A stretch of 64,000 bases of DNA. Source: an uncultured Lachnospiraceae bacterium. Its GTDB lineage: Bacteria; Bacillota; Clostridia; Lachnospirales; Lachnospiraceae. Positions 16,685 through 25,394 of the stretch are shown in pieces (the first letter of the stretch is position 1; every line of letters begins with the position of its first letter). Where the stretch lies: assembly GCA_946628415.1 (NCBI GenBank), contig CAMOWK010000010.1, positions 28,353 through 92,352 on the forward strand. Reading direction: 5' to 3'. A program made the position numbers and the translations under genes. The notes under the pieces are model-generated. The model was not told the origin of the DNA. It saw nothing but the letters and a program-made list of their open reading frames with translations, and did no database searches.

Positions 16685-17329
16685 TTATTTAGTTCCGAAT
16701 ATCCTGTCTCCCGCATCGCCAAGCCCCGGCATGATATATGCATTTTCATTAAGACATCTGTCAAGATTTCCAACATAAATATCAATATCAGGATGAGCTT
16801 CAGCAAGCTTTGTAAGTCCTTCAGGTGCAGCAATTATACACATAAACTTAATTTGCTTGCCGCCATGCTGTTTAATGAAGTTAACAGCCTCAACGGCAGA
16901 ACCGCCGGTTGCAAGCATAGGATCAAGAACAACAATAAGTCTTTGATCAATAGGATCAGGTAACTTGCAGTAATATTCATGTGGCTCATGAGTATCCGGA
17001 TCTCTGTAAAGACCTATATGTCCAACCTTAGCCGAAGGAACAAGCGCATGAATACCGTTCACCATTCCAAGACCTGCCCTGAGTATTGGCACAATCGCCA
17101 TCTTCTTACCGTCTATAAAAGGAGCCATGGTTTCTTCAATCGGAGTCTTAATCTTCTCCTCTTTAAGAGGCAGATCTCTGAATGCCTCATAAGCCTCAAG
17201 CATCGCAATCTCTTCAATAAGATTTCTGAATTCAGTTGTACCCGTATTCTCATCTCTGAGAAGCGAAATCTTATGCTTTATAAGAGGATGTTCCATTATA
17301 TTAATTCTGTCATTTCCATTATAGTTCAT
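16685..17329 (-). CDS. upp: Uracil phosphoribosyltransferase
   Basis: Salvages uracil to UMP using PRPP. The 214-residue protein has the family blocks [40 protein letters not shown] (the PRPP loop) and the uracil-binding [17 protein letters not shown] at the C-terminus. A start at 17329 is preceded by AGGTAGAG; an internal Met at residue 12 is an alternative. A PRPP synthetase gene lies upstream on the same strand, past a palindromic element, which fits a shared need for PRPP. Confidence 0.97.
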   Translation of the reverse strand: MNYNGNDRINIMEHPLIKHKISLLRDENTGTTEFRNLIEEIAMLEAYEAFRDLPLKEEKIKTPIEETMAPFIDGKKMAIVPILRAGLGMVNGIHALVPSAKVGHIGLYRDPDTHEPHEYYCKLPDPIDQRLIVVLDPMLATGGSAVEAVNFIKQHGGKQIKFMCIIAAPEGLTKLAEAHPDIDIYVGNLDRCLNENAYIMPGLGDAGDRIFGTK

Positions 17330-17375
17330 ATTTACACTCTACCTTTATTATATATTTTCCACTATACTATGCCAG

Positions 17376-17523
17376 ATTACTCACAGATATGATACCCATG
17401 AAACCCTCTGAGAACCGTCGGTACTTAATGAGCAGATATTCATATCTGCGAATTTAGTATCCGCTACGTGTTCGAAGGGAGCCGAGAGGCGTGTTTCAAT
17501 GGGTATCCATATCAGTGAGTAAT
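17376..17523. repeat. 148-bp intergenic palindromic element (member 1)
   Basis: The outer arms at 17376-17404 and 17493-17523 are inverse copies with few mismatches (attactcac, gatatg, atacccat, gaaac). Inside lie CCTCT/AGAGG, a central hairpin GCAGATA/TATCTGC and a TACTAAA...TTAAGTACCGA pair that resembles the inner part of the element at 63127-63272. Transcribed, it would fold into a long branched hairpin. It separates upp from the PRPP synthetase gene and contains no gene. Confidence 0.75.
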
Positions 17524-17556
17524 CGTCACTATTCACTAGATAAACCACTAACTCCC

Positions 17557-18768
17557 TTACCTTATATCCGGCACCTTATAATTAGGGCTTATCGAATGAG
17601 TTTCTCTATACTCACTGATTCTTGCCTGAATCCTCTCAGAAGGATCAAGCAGATCGCTTATAGATGCATCATGATTAAGATGATCGATTATTATGGCGAT
17701 ATATTTACTCATATCAGCTGAATCATACCATGTCCTGTCAAAGAGCGCCGGCTTCTGGTATGTAAGGTTAGTTGTAATAACCTTTGTAATGATTCCCTCA
17801 TCATATGCTCTGTCGAATATCTCAAGACCTGCCGTAAAGAGTCCAAAAGTTGCAAGGCAGAATACTCTCTTAGCCTTTCTCTTCTTAAGCTCTTTAGCCA
17901 CATCTATCATGCTCTCGCCCGAAGCTATCATATCATCCATTATGATAACATCCTTACCTTCAACAGAGTCACCAAGGAATTCATGAGCAACTATAGGATT
18001 CTTTCCGTTCACTATGCGTGTATAATCACGACGTTTATAGAACATTCCGACATCAACACCAAAATGATTCGCAAGATAGATTGCTCTATGCATTGCACCT
18101 TCATCCGGACTTATGACCATAAGATGTTCAGAATCAAGTTCAAGATCCTTGGTAGAGATAAGAAGCCTTTTAATAAACTGATATGAAGGCATAACAGACT
18201 CAAATCCGCTGAGCGGTATGGCATTCTGCACTCTTGGGTCATGGGCGTCAAATGTAATTATGTTATTAACGCCAAGTGATACGAGTTCCTGAAGCATCAT
18301 GGCACAGTCAAGTGACTCACGACTGTTACGCTTATGCTGTCTTGACTCATAAAGAAACGGCATGATTACATTGATACGATTAGCCTTTCCTCCAATAGCA
18401 GCAATAACACGTTTGATGTCCTGATAATGATCATCAGGTGACATCGGAACCATGCGTCCACCGAGATTATATTCAATACTGTAGTTTCCTACATCCACAA
18501 GGATATAGATGTCATCGCCTCTAACCGATTCAGCGATGGTTCCCTTTGCTTCTCCAGAAGCAAAACGAGGACATTCTGACTCAATAATATATGAGTCCTT
18601 CTCGTAACCCTGAAGCATAAACTCGCCTGCCTGGGCAAGTTCATCCCTTTCACTGCGCCATTTGACAAGGTAGTTATCTACCTTTTTGCCAAGTTCCTCG
18701 CAGCTTTTCATCGGTATTATCCCGAGACGACCTGCAGGTATTGTGATAAGTTTACTTGAGTCTGGCAT
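17557..18768 (-). CDS. prs: Ribose-phosphate pyrophosphokinase family protein (long form)
   Basis: Makes PRPP from ribose 5-phosphate and ATP. The 403 residues exceed the usual 310-320. The PRPP-binding loop reads DVIIMDDMIASGESM in place of DDIIDTGGT, and flexible-loop basic residues appear as FYKRRDY. ESRQHKR matches the ATP-binding RQDR-type region. The extra length lies at the N-terminus and C-terminus. This divergent class is seen in Clostridia alongside a standard Prs, so it may be a second enzyme; its activity is inferred. The start at 18768 has GGAGG eight bases upstream; that site lies within a longer open frame starting at 18783. It follows dnaI-like after 17 bases. Confidence 0.85.
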   Translation of the reverse strand: MPDSSKLITIPAGRLGIIPMKSCEELGKKVDNYLVKWRSERDELAQAGEFMLQGYEKDSYIIESECPRFASGEAKGTIAESVRGDDIYILVDVGNYSIEYNLGGRMVPMSPDDHYQDIKRVIAAIGGKANRINVIMPFLYESRQHKRNSRESLDCAMMLQELVSLGVNNIITFDAHDPRVQNAIPLSGFESVMPSYQFIKRLLISTKDLELDSEHLMVISPDEGAMHRAIYLANHFGVDVGMFYKRRDYTRIVNGKNPIVAHEFLGDSVEGKDVIIMDDMIASGESMIDVAKELKKRKAKRVFCLATFGLFTAGLEIFDRAYDEGIITKVITTNLTYQKPALFDRTWYDSADMSKYIAIIIDHLNHDASISDLLDPSERIQARISEYRETHSISPNYKVPDIR

Positions 18769-18785
18769 TTTTAAAACCTCCACTG

Positions 18786-19772
18786 TTAGTGATTAATCTT
18801 ACTAAATCTTATATTTGAACCGTAAAAACGGAACAATTTATAATTACCCATTATTCGGGAAATCGTTCTATCAGTGTATCTGTCCTTTAACTCTGCAAGA
18901 TCACTGTTTGTTGAAATGACAGTCGAACGATTTCTTAACATCCTCTGATTAATGATTTCAAAAAAGTTACTCTGAACAAATGAATTTATAGTTTCTGTTC
19001 CCAGATCATCTATTATAAGAAGTTCCGAGTCGAAAACAAGATTATAGAACCTTGATACATTTTCCCCTGACCTGTTTCTTATATAGTTGGAACAGATTTC
19101 AAACAGCTCAATGGCTGTTACATAAAAAACAGAATACCCCTTATCAAGAAGTGCCTTTGCTATACAGTTACTCAGGTAAGTCTTACCTGTCCCGACACTT
19201 CCCGAAAAAAGAAGCCCCTTCGGTTTTTTATCAAAATTATCAACAAATTCAAGAGCTGCAGCCTTTATCCTTCTGATGTTATCATACGGTGACACCTTTT
19301 CACCGGAAGGAATCTCCTTGGAAAAGTACTCACTCGAGAAATTGTCGAAATTTTCAACAGATAAAATATTAATTAGATTGGATCTTTCATATAGGCTTTT
19401 TACAACCATATCTGAAAGACATCTGCACATCTTTCCGTCTTTATATCCCGTATCGTTACATATCTTACATGAATAAACCGGATCCAGATAGTCAGCGGGA
19501 TAGCCGGAATCCTTAAGAAGACTCTGCTTCTTTTGAATGAGATTGCTTCTTTTTGCTGCCACTTCTGTCTTCCCGGCATCAGAAACTTCTCCCATGACAG
19601 ATCTTCGTGCCGCGTCAAGCGAAATCTTTCTGATCTCACCGTCAATTTCCTCTATCTCAGGAACAGCAGTATATACTTCATCTTTTCTTTGTTCATGAAT
19701 TCTCATATTCTCAAGGCGTCTTTTACTGTACTCCCCGAGAATAAGATCCATATTTATACTCTTAAGATTCAC
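18786..19772 (-). CDS. DnaI/DnaC-like replicative helicase loader
   Basis: An AAA+ ATPase that loads the replicative helicase onto DNA. The 328-residue protein has an N-terminal zinc-binding CxxC pair set (CKICNDTGYKDGKMCRC, about residues 104-120), Walker A GSVGTGKT (about 190-197), Walker B LLIIDDLGTE, and an Arg-finger region near RTISRIMGN. The start is uncertain: GTG at 19772 lies eight bases after GAGG, GTG at 19778 is closer to it, and the first ATG lies at 19751. It follows the DnaD-domain gene after a few bases and precedes the PRPP synthetase gene. Confidence 0.9.
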   Translation of the reverse strand: MNLKSINMDLILGEYSKRRLENMRIHEQRKDEVYTAVPEIEEIDGEIRKISLDAARRSVMGEVSDAGKTEVAAKRSNLIQKKQSLLKDSGYPADYLDPVYSCKICNDTGYKDGKMCRCLSDMVVKSLYERSNLINILSVENFDNFSSEYFSKEIPSGEKVSPYDNIRRIKAAALEFVDNFDKKPKGLLFSGSVGTGKTYLSNCIAKALLDKGYSVFYVTAIELFEICSNYIRNRSGENVSRFYNLVFDSELLIIDDLGTETINSFVQSNFFEIINQRMLRNRSTVISTNSDLAELKDRYTDRTISRIMGNYKLFRFYGSNIRFSKINH

Positions 19773-19783
19773 ACCCACGTCCT

Positions 19784-20884
19784 CTAGTTCATAAGCTTCT
19801 TTGCCATTCTCATAAATTCGTCGTTTTCCTCGGCGATTTCTTTACTTCTTGACTTTTCATAGTATCTTGAGTTATCTGCCTTAACTATATCACCGACCGT
19901 ATGAACGCCGAACTTCTTCCACTTATCAAGAATACCATTCACATACGGAAATGAAGCCGAATTCGGTTTGGAAAGATTAGCTCTTTTACATGCTTCAATG
20001 ATAACTTCATCTGTGAAAAGGTCATCATTTATCCATTTTGTTATATACTTTAATTCAGAAGGCGTCGGAGATACCCTGTTTGCGATTCCAAGGTTGGTAA
20101 GAATACTTCTGTATAATTCTCTGAACTGACCTATATCCTCTTTAGCCTGTTCCCTTGTCTCATATCCCCTCTTATACCATTCGATTGCCTCTTTCTCAAC
20201 AGCAGCTCCCGAAAGCTTTTTCTGCGTAGCACAGTATTCAAGAAGATATTCCATAAGTTCAAAAGAGAAGCCAAGATTGTCCTGAATATATATAAATGAA
20301 TTGATATCTCTTTGAGCAAGTTCTCTGTCAAAGTAAGCTTCAGCCTGACTGAGTATCTCCTGGAGATTTTCATCATATGATGCACTCTCAAGCCTCTTTG
20401 CAGTCATCTGACTCTTTTTCGGAACTTCTCTTACTTCAGGAGCTACTTTCTTTTCAGGTTCTGCACGAGAAACTGTTTTATCCTGCTGTGCAGTATCCTC
20501 AGGTTTAACATCCTCTGTATCATCTGCAGGAATTCTCATCACTGCTGTTATATCTATATTGTCATGTTTTCTCTTCTTAACCGGAGTTGCCTTAAGTTCT
20601 TTCAATACTATACCGGAAATCTTATCAGAACTATTATAAGTGAATCCAAGAACATCAAGTCTTACCCAGTACTTAACTGCTCGTATAACATCATTCTCGG
20701 TCATATTGAAATGATCTGCTATATCTGATATGAGGAAGCCACATCCACCATGAAACAGTCTTACAAGATAGATGTAAATCTTTACAAAATCCCCATTTGC
20801 TTCGGTCATGTATTCATCGATAAAAACGTTGGAAATACTCGAAAAAGTCTCCTTCGTTTCAGTTGAAATATTAAGTGTTTCCAT
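19784..20884 (-). CDS. DnaD/DnaB-type primosome protein
   Basis: A 366-residue protein of the Gram-positive DnaD/DnaB group that helps remodel DNA and load helicase at origins. The N-terminal winged helix covers about residues 15-90 (FLISDIADHFNMTENDVIRAVKYW region). A charged, disordered linker follows (about 110-180), then a DnaD-type C-terminal domain with the signature FSFELMEYLLEYC and a YxxxI-like end near residue 330. It starts the primosome unit with dnaI-like and prs. A good promoter lies directly upstream. Confidence 0.87.
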   Translation of the reverse strand: METLNISTETKETFSSISNVFIDEYMTEANGDFVKIYIYLVRLFHGGCGFLISDIADHFNMTENDVIRAVKYWVRLDVLGFTYNSSDKISGIVLKELKATPVKKRKHDNIDITAVMRIPADDTEDVKPEDTAQQDKTVSRAEPEKKVAPEVREVPKKSQMTAKRLESASYDENLQEILSQAEAYFDRELAQRDINSFIYIQDNLGFSFELMEYLLEYCATQKKLSGAAVEKEAIEWYKRGYETREQAKEDIGQFRELYRSILTNLGIANRVSPTPSELKYITKWINDDLFTDEVIIEACKRANLSKPNSASFPYVNGILDKWKKFGVHTVGDIVKADNSRYYEKSRSKEIAEENDEFMRMAKKLMN

Positions 20885-20919
20885 TGCTAAACCCCTATAT
20901 ATCTTTGTTGCGGAATTTG

Positions 20920-20947
20920 ATTATATCACAGTAAAAAAATAATGCAA
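20920..20947 (-). promoter_or_regulatory. Promoter of the DnaD/DnaI unit
   Basis: On the minus strand, -35 TTGCAT, a 16-base spacer and -10 TATAAT lie 36 bases before the start codon at 20884. Confidence 0.7.
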
Positions 20948-20970
20948 ATGAGGCGGACTGTTACTTTCGG

Positions 20971-21131
20971 TCAACATAAAATTGTTGAAAATGTTGATAA
21001 CTTTGCATTAATTAAAGTTGCATATTCATAATCCACGTACTTATAAGGGCTTACAAGTTGTCAGTCAACAAACTGCCTGTTGATAAAAAAACACCGCCTC
21101 ATGTTTTTGGCGGTGTTGATTATGTTGATAA
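20971..21131. promoter_or_regulatory. Cluster of TGTTGATAA (DnaA-box-like) motifs
   Basis: Three copies of TGTTGATAA (20992-21000, 21079-21087, 21123-21131) differ by one base from the inverse DnaA box TGTGGATAA. Two pairs of TCAACA/TGTTGA half-sites with 6- and 7-base gaps lie at 20971-20988 and 21065-21083. All fall in the 247-base gap upstream of the primosome genes. DnaA binding is a hypothesis. Confidence 0.4.
21085..21116 (-). terminator. Terminator of murC
   Basis: On the minus strand ACACCGCC and GGCGGTGT form a perfect 8-bp stem with a 10-base loop, followed by a run of T. It lies 16 bases past the murC stop and ends the long 21-41 kb minus-strand run. Confidence 0.9.
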
Positions 21132-22514
21132 CTATCCTTTAAGTAGATTTTCTCCAAGGTTTACAATGTTTCCTGCACCCATAGTTATTAACATGTCATT
21201 TTCTTTGGAATTTTTTAAAAAATATTTTTCTATCTCTGAAAAATCTCCAAGATAGACTGCATCCACTCCTTTTTCACGGAGTTTTCCTTCAAGATCCCTT
21301 GATGAAACACTTCCATCATCCTTCTCTCGTGCCGCATATATATCTGCAAGGAGCACATGATCTGATAAGGAAAGTGCCTCGGCAAAATCAGGAAGAAGCG
21401 CCTTTGTTCTTGAATAAGTATGCGGCTGGAAAGCACACCATACTTCTCCCTTTGCAACTTCTTTTGCAACCCTGAGAGTTGCGGCTATCTCTGTAGGATG
21501 ATGTGCATAATCATCTATAACTGTTCTGTTGTTTGAAAGAGTTCCTTTGTATTCAAAACGTCTCTTTGCACTGCTGCACTTTCTGAGTCCTTCCTTTGTT
21601 ACTTCCATATCTATACCAAGAACATCTGCCGCTGCTATGGCTGCAAGAGAATTCATGGCATTATGAACTCCGGTAACAGAAAGTGTCACATCTGTAATAA
21701 ACTGTCCGTCTTTATAAAGCTTATATGAAGGATGACCTGAACCATCCAGCTTAACATCCACAGCCCTGTACTTACAGTTCTCCCCAAAACCGAAGGAGAT
21801 AATATCGCAATCAAGTCCTTTCACTACTCTTCCAAAGTATTCCATATCACCGTTAATAATAAGTGTTCCACCCGGACGAAGCTTCGTTGCAAATACATGG
21901 AAGGATTCAACTATATTGTCAATATTCTTAAAGAAATCCAGATGATCGTTATCTACATTAAGAATGATACTTATAAATGGATTAAATGCATGGTAACTGT
22001 TTGTATACTCACAAGCCTCTGTAATAAAGTAAGGTGACTTTCCTACACGGATATTGCCGCCTATCACATCAAGTATTCCGCCTATAGATATAGTAGGATC
22101 CTTTTCCCCTTCAAGGAATATATGTGAAATAAGAGCAGTTGTCGTTGTCTTGCCGTGCGTTCCGGCAACTGCTATGCTGTACTTATAGAAATCCATGATC
22201 TGTCCCAGCAGTTCCGCTCTTGTGAGCATCGGTATCCCGGCATTCTTTGCAGCGATAAACTCTTCATTATCTTCCCTTATGGCTGCTGTATAAACTATAA
22301 GATCTATATCGGAGTTTATATTCTCCTTAACCTGTCCGATATTTATCTTAGCCCCTTTTTCTTTAAGCGCTTTTACTATATCCGATTCATTTACATCGGA
22401 ACCGCTTACGGAAAAGCCCTCTGAAATGAGTATCTCGGCGAGACCGCTCATGCTTATCCCGCCGATACCCATAAAATATACATTTATCTTATTATTAAAA
22501 TCTATCTTATACAT
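21132..22514 (-). CDS. murC: UDP-N-acetylmuramate--L-alanine ligase
   Basis: Adds L-alanine to UDP-MurNAc in the cytoplasmic stage of peptidoglycan synthesis. The 460-residue Mur ligase starts with the UDP-binding MGIGGISMSGLAEIL, has the ATP loop AGTHGKTTTTALIS (about residues 110-123), and the DDYAHHPTEI block in the C-terminal part. The start was placed at 22514, with AGGA five bases upstream; it lies seven bases past the sirtuin stop. It is last in the operon of cdaA, cdaR and the sirtuin, and a terminator follows. Confidence 0.97.
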   Translation of the reverse strand: MYKIDFNNKINVYFMGIGGISMSGLAEILISEGFSVSGSDVNESDIVKALKEKGAKINIGQVKENINSDIDLIVYTAAIREDNEEFIAAKNAGIPMLTRAELLGQIMDFYKYSIAVAGTHGKTTTTALISHIFLEGEKDPTISIGGILDVIGGNIRVGKSPYFITEACEYTNSYHAFNPFISIILNVDNDHLDFFKNIDNIVESFHVFATKLRPGGTLIINGDMEYFGRVVKGLDCDIISFGFGENCKYRAVDVKLDGSGHPSYKLYKDGQFITDVTLSVTGVHNAMNSLAAIAAADVLGIDMEVTKEGLRKCSSAKRRFEYKGTLSNNRTVIDDYAHHPTEIAATLRVAKEVAKGEVWCAFQPHTYSRTKALLPDFAEALSLSDHVLLADIYAAREKDDGSVSSRDLEGKLREKGVDAVYLGDFSEIEKYFLKNSKENDMLITMGAGNIVNLGENLLKG

Positions 22515-22521
22515 AGCTGTC

Positions 22522-23244
22522 CTATACCTCGATCTGTGATAATACTTCACCGATCTTCTTCCTAATGATAATATCCGCCTTTGTCTTTCTTGCTGTTTCA
22601 GACATGTTGATCACGGCAAGATGCTTGCCTTTAAAGTAATCAATAAAACCTGCAGCAGGATAAACAACAAGCGATGTGCCGCCGATAATAAGCATATCAG
22701 CATTTTCTATATGATTCACAGCGCGGCTTATGGTACTTCCGTCAAGCCCTTCCTCATAGAGAACAACGTCAGGTTTGATCAGCCCGCCACATTCACATTT
22801 CGGAACGCCTTTACTGTTATAGATATAGTCCACATCATAGAATTTGTGGCACCTCGTACAGTAATTACGTCTTACCGAACCATGAAGTTCAAGCACTTCC
22901 TTACTTCCAGCATCCTGATGAAGTCCGTCTATATTCTGAGTAATGACCGCCTTTAACTTTCCTGCCGCCTCAAGCTCTGCAAGCTTAAGATGAGCAGCAT
23001 TTGGTTTTGCATCAGGTGCTATCATTTTATCTCTGTAAAACTCAAAGAAATCTTCAGTATTGTACATGAAAAATGAATGGCTGACTATCGTCTCAGGTGG
23101 ATACTTGTATTTCTGCTGATAAAGCCCGTCCTGACTTCTGAAGTCGGGAATACCGCTTTCAGTGGAAACCCCGGCACCGCCAAAGAAAACTATATAGTTC
23201 GATTCATCAACCGCTTCCTGCAGTTTCTTAATATCCTCATCCAC
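22522..23244 (-). CDS. cobB: NAD-dependent protein deacylase, SIR2 family
   Basis: Removes acyl groups from protein lysines, consuming NAD. The 240-residue protein shows GAGVSTESGIPDFRS (NAD site, about residues 23-37), TQNIDGLH with LHGS and the catalytic His, and a zinc-binding cluster of four Cys (CTRCHKFY and CECG). The start is GTG at 23244, overlapping the stop of the YbbR gene as TAGTG, with GGAG five bases upstream, so translation is coupled. Its place between YbbR and murC, where glmM is common in other Firmicutes, is unusual. Confidence 0.94.
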   Translation of the reverse strand: MDEDIKKLQEAVDESNYIVFFGGAGVSTESGIPDFRSQDGLYQQKYKYPPETIVSHSFFMYNTEDFFEFYRDKMIAPDAKPNAAHLKLAELEAAGKLKAVITQNIDGLHQDAGSKEVLELHGSVRRNYCTRCHKFYDVDYIYNSKGVPKCECGGLIKPDVVLYEEGLDGSTISRAVNHIENADMLIIGGTSLVVYPAAGFIDYFKGKHLAVINMSETARKTKADIIIRKKIGEVLSQIEV

Positions 23245-24509
23245 TATTCTCCACCTTCTCCCTCTTTGGTTTTAATTATAACTGTAGCTCCGGTATTCAT
23301 ATTAACAGTATAATCATCTCCAATGTCGTAACCGATGACAACTTCATGGCTTCCGACACCAAGGCCTTCAACGTCAAGGAAGAGATTAAGCTTCGATACA
23401 TCAACATCGTTCATAAGTTCTTCCGTTGCGGAAACTGTAAGCCTCAGATTAGCAGGAATAACAACTCTGTATTCCATATTATCATCAGCATTCTTTAATG
23501 TCAGATCCGCTGTAGTGACATTTATAACCTTCTGGACGATTTTTTCTATACCTATCTTAATGGCAATCTGCGAATCATTTTCATCGGCAAGAAGAACTCC
23601 TTCCGGAAGATAATTCGCCACATCAACATTCGTCTCATAATCAGAATTAAGACCCGATACGGAAATGTTCTTTATATCGATTGATTCTATCTTATCAAGT
23701 GTCTCTGTATCTCCCGCGATTTCAACCTTATCAGGATTATAGGTTATATCTTTCAGAGTATAACCGTCAGCCACAATTCCCATGGTCGTTACATTTACAG
23801 GCACAGACTTTATAGGATATACTTCCACTTTTACATTTACACTTTCATCACTGAGGGTTATCTGATTCTCATGAATTGCATTTCCGCTGCTGTCAAGACA
23901 AACCAGCTCTGCAGTCGTCTCAAATGACTCGTTCATATTCTGAACGCTTACTATAGCTCTTACTGTCTCTATCTTATCTATAATAGATTCAGGTCCTGTT
24001 ACAGTTACAAGGTTAGGCGTTGCAACCATATTGCCGAGAGCATAACCCCTCATAACATCACCTTCAGGATATATCGTTATGGAGAGATTTGTATCTGACA
24101 TAGGTTCAATGCTGAGACTCACGAACTCATTAAGATAGGTAATAGATATCGCATTTCCAACCTTACTGCTGACAGCTTTTACATTTATCCTTGCAGTATT
24201 TGTAAGAGAAAGCTTTGACAGGTCTGCAGTTGCCACGAAGTCATCACTGGTCAGATCGTCAACTACACTTCTTTCACCTCTTACAATAATATCAACTGTA
24301 TCACCTTCAGTAATAGCATAGAGGTTTCCGGTCTCTTCTATCACCTCACCGTTTAAGGTTTCAACAGGTATACCCGTTATAGTCTTTGTAACAACATAAT
24401 TATCGACATGGATTACCACAAACCATAAGATCACCGCAAAGATAAATGCAAGTATCTTAAGTCTGAAGTTCTTTACAACCCATCTGTCTAAGAATTCTTT
24501 AAAGCTCAT
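23244..24509 (-). CDS. cdaR: YbbR-domain protein, CdaR-type regulator of CdaA
   Basis: A 421-residue membrane-anchored protein with one N-terminal membrane segment (about residues 16-36) and four to five YbbR repeats outside. Repeat hallmarks include TKTITGIPVET, IYPEGDVMRGYALGN, VTGPESIIDKIETV and DKIESIDI. In Bacilli CdaR binds CdaA and tunes c-di-AMP synthesis. It starts with an ATGA overlap with cdaA, which supports the same partnership here. Confidence 0.92.
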   Translation of the reverse strand: MSFKEFLDRWVVKNFRLKILAFIFAVILWFVVIHVDNYVVTKTITGIPVETLNGEVIEETGNLYAITEGDTVDIIVRGERSVVDDLTSDDFVATADLSKLSLTNTARINVKAVSSKVGNAISITYLNEFVSLSIEPMSDTNLSITIYPEGDVMRGYALGNMVATPNLVTVTGPESIIDKIETVRAIVSVQNMNESFETTAELVCLDSSGNAIHENQITLSDESVNVKVEVYPIKSVPVNVTTMGIVADGYTLKDITYNPDKVEIAGDTETLDKIESIDIKNISVSGLNSDYETNVDVANYLPEGVLLADENDSQIAIKIGIEKIVQKVINVTTADLTLKNADDNMEYRVVIPANLRLTVSATEELMNDVDVSKLNLFLDVEGLGVGSHEVVIGYDIGDDYTVNMNTGATVIIKTKEGEGGE

Positions 24510-25369
24510 TTCACTTTGCCTCCCTTCTTAGACTTTTTCTTATGTCTTTCCTTGGCAGGCTTAGGCTGAAGTTCTTCTAAATAATCTCTTAAACTCTTCT
24601 CAGAAAGGTTACGATAGATATTCCCTTTCTTAGCCACTGATATAGAACCCGTCTCCTCAGATACAATAATGGTAAGACTATCAGATACTTCGCTTATCCC
24701 AAGTCCTGCTCTGTGCCTTGTTCCGAGTTCCTTTGTAAGGTCATTTCTATCTGTCAGAGGAAGATAGCAGGTTGCCGCTACAACTCTGTTATCTCTTATG
24801 ATGACAGCGCCGTCATGAAGCGGCGTGTTCTTTTCAAATATATTTACAAGAAGCTGAGATGAAAGAGCGGCATCAACATTAATACCCGTACTCTCATACT
24901 CACCCAAGGGGGTATCACCTTCTATAACGATAAGCGCCCCGATCTTGCTCCTGCTCATATCTACAGATGCTTTAACAAGCTCAAATATACTTTTATCACT
25001 AAGTCCGGGAAGCCCATCATTTTTCCCGAATGACCTGATATTCATAATAAAATTCTTACGTCCCAGTTCATCAAGGGCGCGACGTAGTTCAGGCTGAAAA
25101 AGTATTATTATGGCAATAATACCGATACTGAACAAATTTCTGGTAATAAAGAGAATTGTATTAAGCTTAAGGGCATATGCCGCAATCATAGCAAAAAGCA
25201 GCACAAGAATACCCTTAAGAAGCGTCCACGCTCTGGTCTTTTTGATCCATACAAGTAATTCATAAATAATAACTGTAACGATCAGGACATCAAGGACATC
25301 AGCCACTCCGATTTTAGGGAGATAAAACCAGTCAAAATATGAACTTAAAAAATGAAGTATCTTGTCCAA
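24506..25369 (-). CDS. cdaA: Diadenylate cyclase CdaA
   Basis: Makes cyclic di-AMP from two ATP, a signal for osmolyte balance and cell-wall homeostasis. The 287 residues have three N-terminal membrane segments (about 17-100), then a DisA_N cyclase domain. DGA and the RHR of GTRHRAG, both catalytic or ATP-binding landmarks, are intact (about residues 190 and 222-228). The C-terminal tail is Lys-rich. The start is TTG at 25369, ten bases after AGGGG; no ATG is near. It is upstream of cdaR in the same operon. Confidence 0.95.
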   Translation of the reverse strand: MDKILHFLSSYFDWFYLPKIGVADVLDVLIVTVIIYELLVWIKKTRAWTLLKGILVLLFAMIAAYALKLNTILFITRNLFSIGIIAIIILFQPELRRALDELGRKNFIMNIRSFGKNDGLPGLSDKSIFELVKASVDMSRSKIGALIVIEGDTPLGEYESTGINVDAALSSQLLVNIFEKNTPLHDGAVIIRDNRVVAATCYLPLTDRNDLTKELGTRHRAGLGISEVSDSLTIIVSEETGSISVAKKGNIYRNLSEKSLRDYLEELQPKPAKERHKKKSKKGGKVK

Positions 25370-25394
25370 ATTTTTAAACCCCTAGATTAATTAC

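Noticed and set aside
20885..21131. Possible chromosomal origin near dnaD/dnaI
   Set aside because: No dnaA, dnaN or AT-rich unwinding region lies nearby and the boxes are not consensus; kept only as a regulatory cluster.
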